Source: Apus apus (Eukaryota; Chordata; Aves; Apodiformes; Apodidae). Taken from it: a stretch of DNA of 64,000 bases. Below, piece by piece: positions 1 to 11,700 of the stretch. Within the stretch, counting starts at the first letter, position 1. Each line of letters starts with the position of its first letter. A program made the position numbers and the translations under genes. Below the pieces are notes generated by a model that was given only the letters and a program-made list of their open reading frames with translations, did no database searches and had not been told where the DNA came from. The stretch covers positions 39,222,905-39,286,904 of the forward strand of contig NC_067312.1 in NCBI RefSeq assembly GCF_020740795.1, given 5' to 3'.

Positions 1-300
1 CAGCACTTTCAGTTTCCTTTGGAAAAGGAACCTAATGTTCAGGGCAAGGGGGGAAGTGTGGAAGAAAAGTACTTGTTGGAAAATGTCAAAGAAACAACAA
101 TAACATAAACCTCTTTCTGTAAAGCCAGTTTTGCCGTGTCTTTTTCTCCAGCTGTTCTCAGTCTATTTGGGTGCTGATTGCCTTGCAGGTTTTTGTTTGG
201 TTTTTTTTGACACACACACACACAAAAAAAACCAAAAACACAAAACCAAACCAAAACAAAAAAACACCCCACCCCCACCCAACCTAAGTGCTCAGGATGA
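1..300. repeat. A-rich low-complexity tract with a CA microsatellite
   Basis: Non-coding sequence. Positions about 208-280 hold a poly-T stretch, a short CA dinucleotide run and an A/C-rich tract made of AAAC/AAAAC units. Such A/C-rich tracts recur through the window (about 5718-5776, 6284-6326, 15745-15780, 23848-23945). I see no gene in it. Confidence 0.7.
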
Positions 301-900
301 AACAAGCCCTGGTGACTTCCCCTCCTCCACCCTCCGGCTTCCCTGTGCTCTGTCCCCCGGCTCCGCCCGCCCCCTCCCCGGGCTCTATCCGCGCGGCTCC
401 CGGCGCACGGCGGGCTGGGGAAGTTCAGCCGCAGTTCAGGGGCGGGCAGGGAACGTTCTGTTCTCGGCACGGCAGTCGGGGCGGCTGTAACACAGCATCA
501 ACACGATGATCTCAGCAGCAGCGCTCGCAGCGGCCGAGGCCGGCAGCCTCCCGGCGGGCCGCAGCAACATCCCCGGCGGGATCGGGGCGGGCGCCGGTGC
601 CCTGGGCAGGGGATCCCGTTTTCCACCTATGACTTGAACACTGAGATTTTATGCTTCCCCCCTCACTGTAAAATGGGTGAGGAAGGCCCTTTCCTTCTCC
701 ACTCCCCGCACACACACGCTCTCTTCCCTCCCTCCTCCCCCCCGCCGAGTATGATTATATCAAAAGCATTTCCAAGGAAACGATTCTGCCCTTCCCACTT
801 CCGCGTTCCCTCCAACGCGGCTCGGACAGGGACTGCAGCAAGTGGTTTTGCATGTCAGCAGCACCTGAACCGCGGCAGGGCAGCCGGGAGCCGCTGATGA
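300..900. promoter_or_regulatory. GC-rich CpG island, unassigned
   Basis: Base composition switches from AT-rich to strongly GC- and CpG-rich between about 340 and 620, with GC boxes near 355-380. A 43-codon ATG ORF (506-637, plus strand, Ala/Gly-rich) starts inside it, but nothing in it is recognisable. The island may be an orphan promoter or a first exon whose partners lie outside the window. No gene can be assigned from sequence alone. Confidence 0.45.
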
Positions 901-3900
901 CGGCTCGTCGGACGAGCCTCAGCGGGACCTCCCGGAATAAGCAGGGAACACCTCCCTGCCAGCCAAGCTCTGCTGCACCTCTCCTGGGACGGGGGTCCCC
1001 TTGTGCTGTCAGGCCGCCTCACCTCGCAACCTGTTAGCTGTTTAAAAGGATCATTAACAGGAACACATACGTACTGGGCTGGATATGCGGAGAGGCTGCT
1101 GAAACAGGGGTAGTAAAGGAGAATGTTGATGGGAGGGGTGTTTTCAGCTGTGTGTGGATGTCCTCCAATGGCCTGTGTATGTAGATTACAGTGATTCGTT
1201 ACTTCAGCAGTTGCTGGATCTTGTTATGCTTTAAATAAAGAAAAGTGAGACTTGCACTGTCATCCTCTAATCAGGTTTTTATTCCTGTTTCTGAAGAAAT
1301 GCAGAGAACTGCAAAAGCCACAAGCATTCCACATATGTAGGAGCATGGAGGCTCATTCTTACTTAATAACTTGTAATGAAACCTGGTAATAACTTGTAAT
1401 GAAAAAGTATGGATTCTTACATATTCGAAAAAAACAAAACCAACACACCATTAACAAACCCCAGCTATGCTCTTCTGGCAGGTGGTTCCCAGCGTAAGGG
1501 GATGTCAACAAAATTATCTCAAAGGTCACCAAGGTGAAGGCTGAGAGGGAGGCAAGGCCATGAAGAAGAAGTTTTTATTTAGTAATGGGGCTAATAACTG
1601 GAAGCTAAAGGTGCCTGATAGGGGAAGGCAGGCAGGGGCTGGGATTCTGCACAGACACGCAGCCCAGGCCACTGTGCCATGGGGAATCCTTGTATGGAAA
1701 CAGTCTCAAGATAGTGGTATCGTGCTGCAAGCTGACAGCTCCAGGACAAAGGGACACTTTCCAAGGTCTGTGTTGAAAAGTTTGCAGTACTTACTGTGTT
1801 TTTAATCTTACAGTGTAAAGCATATAAGCAGCTTCCTTGTTGGCAAGTAAACAGAGCATGCTGGCAGACAAATTTATCTCCAGCCTTACCAGAGCAATTG
1901 GTAGGTTAAAAAGAATTAAACATTACTCATTCCTAGTATTTCCTTCTCTTACAAAAATACCTCTTTGGCCCAAACATCCTATTCCTTCACTCCTCCAGGA
2001 CTCAACCTCTGGCTTATTGGTGCATGAGCTTCAGAAAGGGTGGAGCAAAACTTTGAAATAAGTCATGAAATTTACAGCCAAAAGAAAGTATACTGGAAGA
2101 AGAACTTCCAACTGCATAGTTCAAGCATTGGCTTTCTCTCTGAGCAAACAGGCCTTGGCCACTGTTACCATTTTATTGTACATGCATTATTTTTACATTG
2201 TGCTATTTTTATAACTGCAGTGCTGAAAGCAGAAAACAACTGGATTCCCGCAGAGTCACACAGGAGATTACAGAGAAACAGAGAGTTTACTGCTTTCAAC
2301 AAAATGGTGCAGAATTTTTGCATAACCACCAGTACAAGCTAATCTAATTTTTTGTATGTTGGTTCCAGGTTTCAGCTGAAAGCTTTATTTATTTTAAACT
2401 GTCACTCTTTTTCACCCTCACTGACTGTCATCTGTCTTCACCAATTTCTGCAAATGTACAATAATACTTTGATCATTTCACCATGGAAAAATATTCTTCC
2501 TCAACTCATCCTTGCTTCTCTCAACTGAACGGATTAAAGTCTCTATGTATATTTCCAATGCACCAGTATCCAATTATTCATAATTAATCTCTGGGTTTGA
2601 CTATGTCTTTATTTCAGCTTGAAATGAATTATTTCACAAGGCTTTTCCCTGGATCTTTTATTTTTCATAGTTACACTGCCCTAATTCAACAGACAGTGGT
2701 GAATTATGAGGAAGGTTTTCTAAATATACATGTATTGGCAAAAAACATGCATTAACATGAAAGACAAGCACCTATTTTTAACATGCTTTGAGCTGTTGCT
2801 TTCACATAAGATAAATTGAGAGATCAATACTTACCATGCTATAGCAAACCTTCTGTATAATATATGTGTCTGCACACAACACACATAGGTATTTTCCATG
2901 AACCTGAACAGTGGCTAGAATAACTTTTAAAGTGCTGCAAACAGAAAATAAAGGTATGGCCTACAGAAGATAAACAAGGTCTCTCCATCCACATTCATTT
3001 TTCAGACAGAAATATCACTATTTAAAACTCAACAGGAAGCAGTCTATACCTCTCAGGGAGGATTTTGTGAGTCTCTGCATTTCATCACTTTCAGTTTCTA
3101 ATTCCGGGCTTTAATTCCAATGGTTCCCAAAATATTTGACATGCTACATACTTTACTGTTGTTTCCTTGAATCCTACTGCTGAGCTTTGAAGGCACAGGC
3201 AAAGCTTTTGCTTATTTGGCTTTCATGCCGAAATGCAGCTGAAAAACTTTGCCAGCCTTGAAACTGCTAATATATATGTAGCTAAACAACGTTATTACAG
3301 GGGGCAAGGGAGTGGAGGGGGGATGATGATGATGGCTCAGCGTAGTAAATGAAAGGGAGTGTAAACGGGTGAATCACAGGGAATGCTGAAAGAGGGCAAG
3401 GGTGTTTGAACTTGTGGCTTGAAACAGTAAATTGGTGGAGAAACTCAAGAACTAACAATGTTTTGAGGGTATGCCTCCACTGTCATGCATTGAATAGACT
3501 GGGGCTGGAGATACAGGGGGAAGAAAGGAAAACAATGTGGTGGTTGCCCACAAAGCAACATTAGGACTTGTGCATTAGCAATAAAAGGAAATGTTGAGAT
3601 TAGAGGCTGACCATTCCTTTCCTCTAAGAGGTGAGGTCAAACATTTCAACATGCCTTTCATCCAGCAAAAGAGAACAGGGAGAATACCTCCTTCTCAACG
3701 TACGTGTATCTTTTCCAGTCTTTCACCTATAACACTTTGTTTAAACAATTTATTGTCTAAGAGTTTCCTTTTTTGATGGTGAGGTGTAGTCCTCCATTTT
3801 CCCTGTGCTCATGGGCGAGATCCCAGACTTGAGATCTCATCTTTTGGCAGTCTGTTACTATAGAGACAAAGTAAAAACAGTATATATCTATCATGTCACC

Positions 3901-6600
3901 ATGCTAGAGCAAAGCTGTTGTTTTCCCCAGCATAGAGATGTGTGGTTATAGGAGGTACTTCAAAACAAGAACAGACCATCAATCTGCATTTTACAACCGG
4001 ACTAGATGCAGCCACAATGGTGAAGGGGCTGGCCGTGCAATGGTACAGCCTTTAAAGATGGAAACTTGTGACAGTTTAAAGAGTGGAGAGGACTGTAGAG
4101 ACTCACAAATACTGCCTCATAGGACGAGAATGTGTGCTGTACTACCCAGTCCTAATAAGGGACTCGAGTTAAGTATAAAGTCCCCTTCAATCCGTTACTT
4201 GGCTGATTTTTCCTTTAATGACATCTGTGCTGCGCTATCAGGTGTAATAAGCAGTTTGCTGAGGTTCTTTAGCCCTCTGTCAGTAAATCTGCTCTCTCAC
4301 CCACTATTGAGTTTTTTTCCCCGTTAGGAACTAATGCTCTCGTGGGACAACTGCTTCTCTTCCTCTGGTTTTCACTCTCTAAGGATACTTTCCTCTTGAA
4401 ATATGAACATCAAGGAATAAGTCTTGAGCAATTTATGAAAGTTATTATGATTTGGTATTTTACTTTTAATATTCATATTGTGGACAGGAAGCAAATATCC
4501 CATGGTAGGGTCAGTAAGCTTCCCACAGCAGGGACAGTAAGCATATCCAAATACTAATCCATTCTGATATAGTCAAGGGCAATGACTTGTTACAGGGATG
4601 AGGTTACTACCTTCCAGCAAACCTGTGGCCCTTCGTGGCACTGAGTGACACAGGAAAGTTTGTCTTGATTTCTCTGTGAATGATTCAACAGCCCCGAGTG
4701 ATCCATTATTTTTATTAAATCAGAACAGGAGTCAACAAGCTTTTCTCTCCCACTACCATAGAGTAAAAGGTCTAAATATGAGAGCACACGGAAACATTGT
4801 TCATCTTAATCTGAGTGTCAGCTCAGATGAAGAAAGAATGATAGACCTCAGTTTATCTGCCCGCATAAAGTTATATTCCCTGCAACTAGCACAACACGGC
4901 ATGCTCAGTAACACATTTGGGTTTCCCTTCTCTACATTTATTTTTGTGCACACTGAGATGTGGCCTAGTCACTACTCCTGCTCAGCAATTGCCTTAATCC
5001 TTAAAAGCTTTAGTAGTTTGTTCATCCACATGTTAAAAAAACGGCAGGAGATAGCTTTGATTTCTTCTCTTTTGTTTTAGGGAGATATCTTCTTGGCATG
5101 TGCCAGCTACTGGAATAAAAGTAAGCACATGAATGCTACCACACTAGCTATGAACTCTCCGTGCTGTTCTGCAGTCAAAGCTTTATGAACGGTGGAGTAT
5201 GGGGGCATGCACACATATACACACACGTCTGCTTGTGTGTGTGTCTATGTAAACATGCAGAAAGATGATATGCGGGTCAGGAACATCAAACTGCTTTTAA
5301 TCTTCCTGTTGGCACTATCTAGTAACATACAGTTCCAACCATATATATGCACTTCCTCACATTTCCTGCCACAGACTCAGGAGAAAGAAGATGGCAATTA
5401 CCAGTCTCCTTCCTGTGTTTTACAGAGCACACAGAAATATTATGTATACACGTATACTCTTGTTTGTTTGATTTTCTTTTGTGGTAGGTATTGTTAAGAA
5501 AGTAATCTGGAATATCCACACAAATCAAATTCCTTTTGTAGCTTTCACACAAGTCCAATTGCTTGGGATTTTTGTAACTAGCTAGATTCCGTAACTTTGC
5601 AATATTCCCTAGCCATCATGTCAAAAGGTTCTTGCTCAGAAAGACAGCATAGATGCCTCATGCATATGGGTGTTAAGGTTTACTAAAGGATTAAGATATT
5701 CTGGTCACGTAAGAGAGAAACAAAACAAAACAAAAACAAAACAAAAAAACAACAAACAACAACAAAAAAAACCCAAACCAATAATTAAATAGGATTATTT
5801 TAATCTAGAAGACACCTCTAATTTTTTTTTTTTTATGATGCACAGAACATTCAGTCTCTTTCACCAGACAGGAACCTTATCAGCTGCACTACCTGCAGAT
5901 GCTAGCTTATAAAGGAGTGGCAGAGTCAAGTGGATGCACAGGCAGGCACCAGGCTGTAGGTAATAAACAGAGGAGGAAAGAGAAACAGGGAGCATCAGGA
6001 AGCTGGGAGTTAAAACGCAGCTCTCGCCCCTACCAAAGGCAGCCCAGCAGCGCTGGGAGAGCTGGCGCTGTGCGCACGTCAGGCAAGAGAAGAGCTTAAG
6101 CATGTACGTGTGTGTTTTTAAGAAAAAGCATTGTCTAGCAATGCCTGTTTGAAGAGGTTGGATCAGCTGAGTCATGATTGGTCTGACCAAGAGCCAAATA
6201 AAAGACCTTCAGAGAATATTGAGACACCTCATCAAAGTAACTTCAAAAATTCAAATGGTAGCACTGTTCTGCATTGCTCAGTGAAAAAAAAAAAAACAAA
6301 ACAACAAAACACACACACACACAAAAAAGGGAATTAGAAATTCTGGAGTTAGGAAATGCTGTTCAGCTGCCATTGCAGAGAAAACTCATGAGGTAGCTAA
6401 AAAGTTGGCATTGTACTTTGAAGAAAGCGAGACAGAAAGTTGAAATCTCCTGTTCAAATTCCAGCATAAGTAATTGCACTCTGGATAGCTTTCTGCAGAT
6501 GCATAAAAAGCATTCCTCAGTTTTTGCTCTACAGTTTTGTGCTGCTTGAGAACTGAGGGACGCTGTTCAGGCATTGAACTGGTAGCACGAGCTTACTGGT
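900..6600. other. Intergenic AT-rich sequence
   Basis: I find no coding exon, RNA gene or recognisable transposon in this stretch. The ORFs are short and have no family resemblance. It holds simple repeats: mixed CA/TG dinucleotides at about 5207-5245, an A/C-rich tract at 5718-5776, a T12 run near 5822, and an A-rich plus CA tract at 6284-6326. Confidence 0.6.
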
Positions 6601-6603
6601 TGG

Positions 6604-6713
6604 TAGAGTTAGGTTGCGGTTGGACTTGATGATCTCCAAGGCCTGTTCCAGCCTGAATGGTTCTGCGACTCCGTGTGATTCGGTGATTCTGTGTGATTCT
6701 GTCACCCAGGCGA
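6604..6713 (+). repeat. CR1 LINE, 3' end fragment
   Basis: The fragment has the standard CR1 tail: a 'gttggacttgatgatct' type block followed by 'gcctgttccagcctgaatgg' and repeated GATTCTGTG/GATTCGGTG octamers that end the element. Orientation is plus. Only about 110 bp remain, the usual 5'-truncated form. Confidence 0.85.
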
Positions 6714-6719
6714 GCCTAC

Positions 6720-7580
6720 AGGACAAGCTCCTGTGAACGCCTGGCAGCACGGGCTGCCCTCACACTCCTCCATCCCCACAGGAGTGGGATGAAAACCTCC
6801 AGAGACAGCTGCCGGGAGTCTCTGGCAAAACCCCCCAGCCCTGGCTTCAGTCACAGCGGGGGACGACGTGTGTCCGTCCCTGCCTGCTGCTGCTCTAGTC
6901 CCACCAGCCACTCTGTTGCCAGAGCTCCCCCGGGGCTGCTGGCACGGCCTCTGCGGGGCCGTGGGGCCGGGGAGGCGATGGCCGCTCCCCCGGGAGCTGA
7001 GGAGCTGAGGAGGGCTGAGAAGGAGCTGAGGGACTGACATGACTGCTGGGGCCGAGGCTCCGAGGAGGCTGAGGGGGCCAGGTCGCTGCGGGTGCGACCC
7101 TTCCTGGCGGGCGCGCCCTCCGCCCTGCGGGCCTACAGCTCCTGTCAGGCGGGGCGGAGCAGGACAAGAAGGGCAGCCATGGTCAGGCAGGTCAGGAGGC
7201 CCAACTCTGGCCTTCCTTCAGTGAGAAGAAAGGGCAGAGGCTCACAGCATCGTGTGGGCGGGAGAGGATCTCGGGAGGTCTCCAGGCACAGCTTAGAGCA
7301 GCAGCAGCAGCTGCATGAAGTTCCTCGGGGCCTTGCCCAGTTGAGTTTTCCTAGGAAGTTACTAAGCAACCTGCTTAGTTTTGGAATAGCCCTCCGAGGA
7401 AGAACTCATGTCCTAATATTCTTTCTAGTGAAGCAATGTCACCTGACACGAAGGAGGAAGAATCTAGGCCCAATGGCAGTCAAAAGAGAAAGGAGGATGC
7501 AACCAAAAAGGGGGGATGTCAAGGAAAGCACTTCAAAAATGGATAATGTAAAGAATCCTCCTGACTTCTAGAGCTAAGCG
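6720..7580 (+). other. GC-rich island with short ORFs, function unknown
   Basis: About 6750-7170 is CpG-rich. An ATG in good context at 6978 opens a 19-residue ORF (MAAPPGAEELRRAEKELRD) and stops at 7037. A longer open frame (about 7092-7571) follows but has no ATG at its start and no recognisable domain. It could be a promoter with a first exon, or a decayed exon. It directly follows a CR1 tail. I cannot assign a gene. Confidence 0.3.
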
Positions 7581-8480
7581 CAGTTGGGACCTTAGGACCA
7601 GTTTTGTCTGCCCGGCCCCTTTTCTCGCAAAAAAGTCACCTGGGTATTTGCACGCTGTGTGAAAACACCTGTTGGTTTCCAGTAGGCAGCGTGTTCATTT
7701 CCTCATTCCCAACATGTTAGGTGCAGCTTCCTATTCCAAGCCTTGCCAGCGCTGTCTGCTTTGTAAACCCATGAGCTGTGTCACTCTCTTGCTTTCTCCT
7801 AACATCTGCATTCTGAAGTAATTTCCATTAGACTCTTCTCCATACGATCCCCCGTTTCGCTTCTTACAAAGCACTTCTTGTTAGAAGAGAATCTTGAGGA
7901 GCATCAGTCATGTTAAATCCAGGTTCAGACAGGTTACCACAGTGTGTTCTGTGAATCTCGATGGGATGTAACAGCGCATTCTTCCGTTGCATCCCCGAAA
8001 CCCTGCCAAAGCGGCGGATGAAAACTGCCAGTGCAGTTTTCCTGAAGCAGCTAGGGGTTTGGAGATGTGAGCATCTCCTGGTTTCAGGTTAGCCAGCTGC
8101 TTTTGACTTCTAGTCAGGGGGAGGTTTGAAGCGAAGGCTGAGGATGACTCGGGCTGTGGTCCTGAGCACCTGCAGCAAAGCTGCCTCTCCTCTGGCTTCC
8201 CAAGTTCAGCCTGGCTTCTTGCCCAGACACTCCTGGACCCTCCCCCGGCCCCTGCCCTCCCTCTCCCTGCACCCCTCCAGGGCCAGGGGGAAGCAGAACT
8301 GGGGGCTGTGATGTAGCAAGGTGGTGCTCCGCCATCCCTGTGACCGCCCTTCATGGCCTTTCCCTGGGGACAAGGGAGCTGGTTGGTTTTGGGGTTGTTG
8401 TTTTGGATTGTGTTTTCATATGAATCTCACTTGAAAAAAAGCAAAACCAATCCAAGCAAAGAAACGTAAGCTGCCACCAA
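7580..8480. other. Intergenic spacer downstream of the coiled-coil gene
   Basis: GC content rises towards the right. Open frames on both strands look like composition artefacts. Nothing recognisable is seen. An A/C-rich stretch lies near 8430-8460. Confidence 0.5.
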
Positions 8481-8501
8481 GAAAGAACAGGTGGAAAGTT
8501 G

Positions 8502-8507
8502 TTTATT
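8502..8507 (-). promoter_or_regulatory. Polyadenylation signal AATAAA of the minus-strand coiled-coil gene
   Basis: Plus-strand TTTATT, read as AATAAA on the minus strand, sits about 70 nt downstream of the stop codon at 8578-8580. The distance gives a compact 3' UTR and supports the gene model as a real transcription unit. Confidence 0.7.
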
Positions 8508-8577
8508 GCTGGTCCCTGCCCTTTCTCTTGGCCAGGAGGATGTCCCTGGCAGGGCAGGGAGGATGGGGCCGAGCCCT

Positions 8578-8700
8578 TCACCGCTGCTGTTTCCGCAGCG
8601 GCAGGAGTCGAGCCGGTTTGGCCTCGAGCGAAGGCGGCCGCCTGTCTCTTCGGCCCCTGTCCAGGCGGCCATCCTGGCCCAACAGCTCCAGCTTGCCCTG
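8578..8700 (-). CDS. Coiled-coil gene, terminal exon 9
   Basis: 40 codons plus TGA. The acceptor is CTTCCCAG|CAG in phase 0. It encodes QGKLELLGQDGRLDRGRRD followed by a basic, proline-containing tail ending in RKQQR. Confidence 0.75.
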   Translation of the reverse strand, partial: QGKLELLGQDGRLDRGRRDRRPPSLEAKPARLLPLRKQQR

Positions 8701-11700
8701 CTGGGAAGGAAAACACAGGCTGTCTGAAGGCCGGGGCCCAATCCCACCTTTCCAAGTAACCCTCCCATCCCAGGCTCTCCCTGGGGAAACTGAGGCAGGG
8801 AGTCCTGCAGAGGCGCAGTGTCTCCCTTCAGCCCCACTTGTCTCCTCTCCCTCCCTCATCCCTACCTCACTGGGGGGCTGGAGTGGTCCCCCGCCGATGG
8901 GAGGAAGGGGCTGGAGTGGTCCCCTGCCGATGGGAGGAAGGGGCTGGAGGTCTCTGAGATTCTGCGATGGGCGGGTGATGGTGTCCAGGCCGCCGCAGTC
9001 CTGCGGCACCCTCAGCTTTCCAGACAGCTCCGCCTGCTCCCTGTGGGACGGGGCACGGGGGTGCTCAGTGCCCAGCACCACAGCACCCCATGCATCACCC
9101 TGCGCCAGGGCGAGGCCTGCTCCCTGCTGGGCTCCATCCCTCCCGGCTGCCCTCTGACTGCTGCAGGAGACCCCCACCCACCCAGCCCAGCTGCATCCTC
9201 TCTGTCCCCATGGTCCCGGGGACCTGTGGCCATGGCAGGTCCCTCTGCCCCCATCCTACTCACTCCTCAGTCCCAGCAGCAGCATCAGCCTCTGTCTCTG
9301 AGCTCCTCCCGAGCTCCTCCAGCTGCTCACAGGAAGGCTCCGGCTCCAGGTAGTCCAGCTGGGGATTGACAAACACCCTCACCCAGCTGCCCTGGGATGG
9401 GACATCTTAGTCCCCTGGATGCATGGGGGGAGCAGCCAGGAGGGGAGAGACCGTGGCAGGGACGCTGCCTTCGGCTGCCAGGCCCCACAGGGGCCACTTT
9501 TGGGCAGCGGGGACAACCAACCACTCACCTCCCAGTACACCTGCTCCATCTGATCCTGCTCCTGGTCGAGCATCCAGCACTGCCACTCGTCCATCAGCTC
9601 TTCCCTCGTGGCCTTCAAGTGGCTCTGACCCACTGCGCCAGCCAGGCCGGCTCCCTTGCCTCTCTAGCAATGGGGAAAGGCAGGAGAGCGTTGGGAAGGG
9701 ATGGAGGCAGGAGGGCCGGGCCAGCTTGTTTCGGGGCAGAGGGAGACACGGCTCTGTGACCCCGCTTGCCCCATTGCCCCCAGGAGGTCGGGGCCACCTG
9801 CCAAAGGGACCCGGGGGGCTGCAGAGGGGCCTGGCAAGGGACGGCGGCTGGGCTGGAAAGCCTCCCTCCCCCCGGCCAGCTCTGCCACCGGGCACCCAAG
9901 GGACAAGGGCTGTTTGTCACTCTGCCCAGGACCCGCTTGGCTGGCACTGACTTGGACAGGCCAACCTGGGGGCAGCAAGCGCAACCAACCAGGGGGTCCT
10001 GGAAGCCGCCCCCCAAGTCCCCCACGCTGGTGCTTTCGTACCTTTCCCTTCCTTTGCAGCTTCTTCCTCGCTCCCTTGTCCACTGCCTGCTGCGGCGATG
10101 AGGCTTCCACCAGCTCCTGCGGGCTGTTGTACCTCTGCAGGGCGTCCTCCGGCTGCGGGCTGGTGTCTGTGTTGGGCGAAGGGCACAGTGCCTGCTCCTC
10201 TGCTGGCTCCTCCTCGTCCTCCTCTTCCTCCTTCTCCTTTTCCTCCTCCTCCTCCTCCTCCTCCTCATCCTCCTCCATGTATTTCCTCATCAACACCAGC
10301 AGCCTGTGCAGCTCCTTCTCCATAGACTTCACAGTCACACGCTGCTTGTTGTGCTCCTGCCTCAGGCCTTCCACTGTTGCCTGCAGGTTGTTCTGCTTCT
10401 TCCCCACCACTTCCACCATCTCCTGCACCTTGTCCTGCTGCTTACACAAACATTTCACTTTTGCCTGCATCTTGGCCTGCTGCTTCTCCACATCTCCCAC
10501 CGTCGCCTGCAGCCTGTCCTTCTCCTGCCTCACGCCTTCCACCGCCACATGCAGCTTGTACTGCTCCTGCCCCACGCCATCCACCCTCGCCTGCAGCTTC
10601 TCCTTCTCCTGCCTCACGCCTTCCATTGCCACATGCAGCTTGCCCTGCTCCTGCCCCATGCCATCCACCCTCGCCTGCAGCTTCTCCTTCTCCTGCCTCA
10701 TGCCTTCCATTGCCACACGCAGCTTGTCCTGCTCCTGCCCCACGCCATCCACCGTCGCCTGCAGCTTGTTCTTCTCCTGCCCCATGCCTTCCACCATTGC
10801 CTGCACCTTGTCCTGCGCCTGGCCTGTGCTGTCTACTCTCGCCTGCAGCTTGTTCATCTGCAGCAAGGGGAAAAGGAATTGGCTCTAAGATAGGATGGAT
10901 GTGGCCAACTTGCCTGGGTGCTCTGGAGGCTCCATGGCCCCATCCAGCCAGGGGACTTGGCCTGGACAACAGCCAGGACCACCCTGCTCAGGCACAGGGT
11001 GTTGCGAGCACTCTTCCCTGCCGGCCTCACCTGCTCCTTCAGCTGCTCCATCATTCTGAACAACTGCTCGAGCTTCACCCTGCTCTGCACCTCTCTCAGC
11101 TTGAGCTCTGACAGCATGGACCTGAGCAGCCAGAGGGAGGCATGGGCAGACTTAGGCTCTGTGGGGCTTCTCAGGGGGTGTGTCTCTTGCCCCCAGAGCA
11201 GGCTTCCCCCAGCCATCCCAGCCTCCCTGAAAGCCCCACAGCGTAGGAAACCCTCTCCCATCCTTTACCCCAGTTGCTGGGTGATCTGGTCGCTGACATT
11301 CCTTTCCACTCCAGCCACCCCCAGCTTTCCAAGGGTGTCCTCTGGACAGCTGGTCTGGGAACAACAGCAGTGACACAGTCAGGGCATGCCCCCACCTTGT
11401 CCCAGCACGGGGGCCCTTTGTCTGCCCCCTGCCCACGGCATCCAACAGCCCCCTTAGGGACTGCTGCCAGCTCACCTTCTGGCAGTGCTGGTGGCTGGGC
11501 AGGCCCTGCAGGGAAGAGGACCCTGGCTGTGTACATGGGGCGGTGGCCTGGGTGCCACAGGACACTGTCTGCACCCCTGGGATGACGGCTTGAGTGCCAC
11601 GGGACACTGTCTGCACCCCTGGGACGACGGCCTCGGTGCCACAGGACACTGTCTGCACCCCGGAGATGGTGGTCTTCACGCCACGGGACTGTGTCTTCGT

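Noticed and set aside
9701-10888. 395-codon plus-strand ORF, Ser/Cys-rich and repetitive
   Set aside because: It is the antisense shadow of exon 5 and neighbouring introns of the minus-strand gene. The 42-bp repeat keeps all frames open; no splice or promoter support on this strand.
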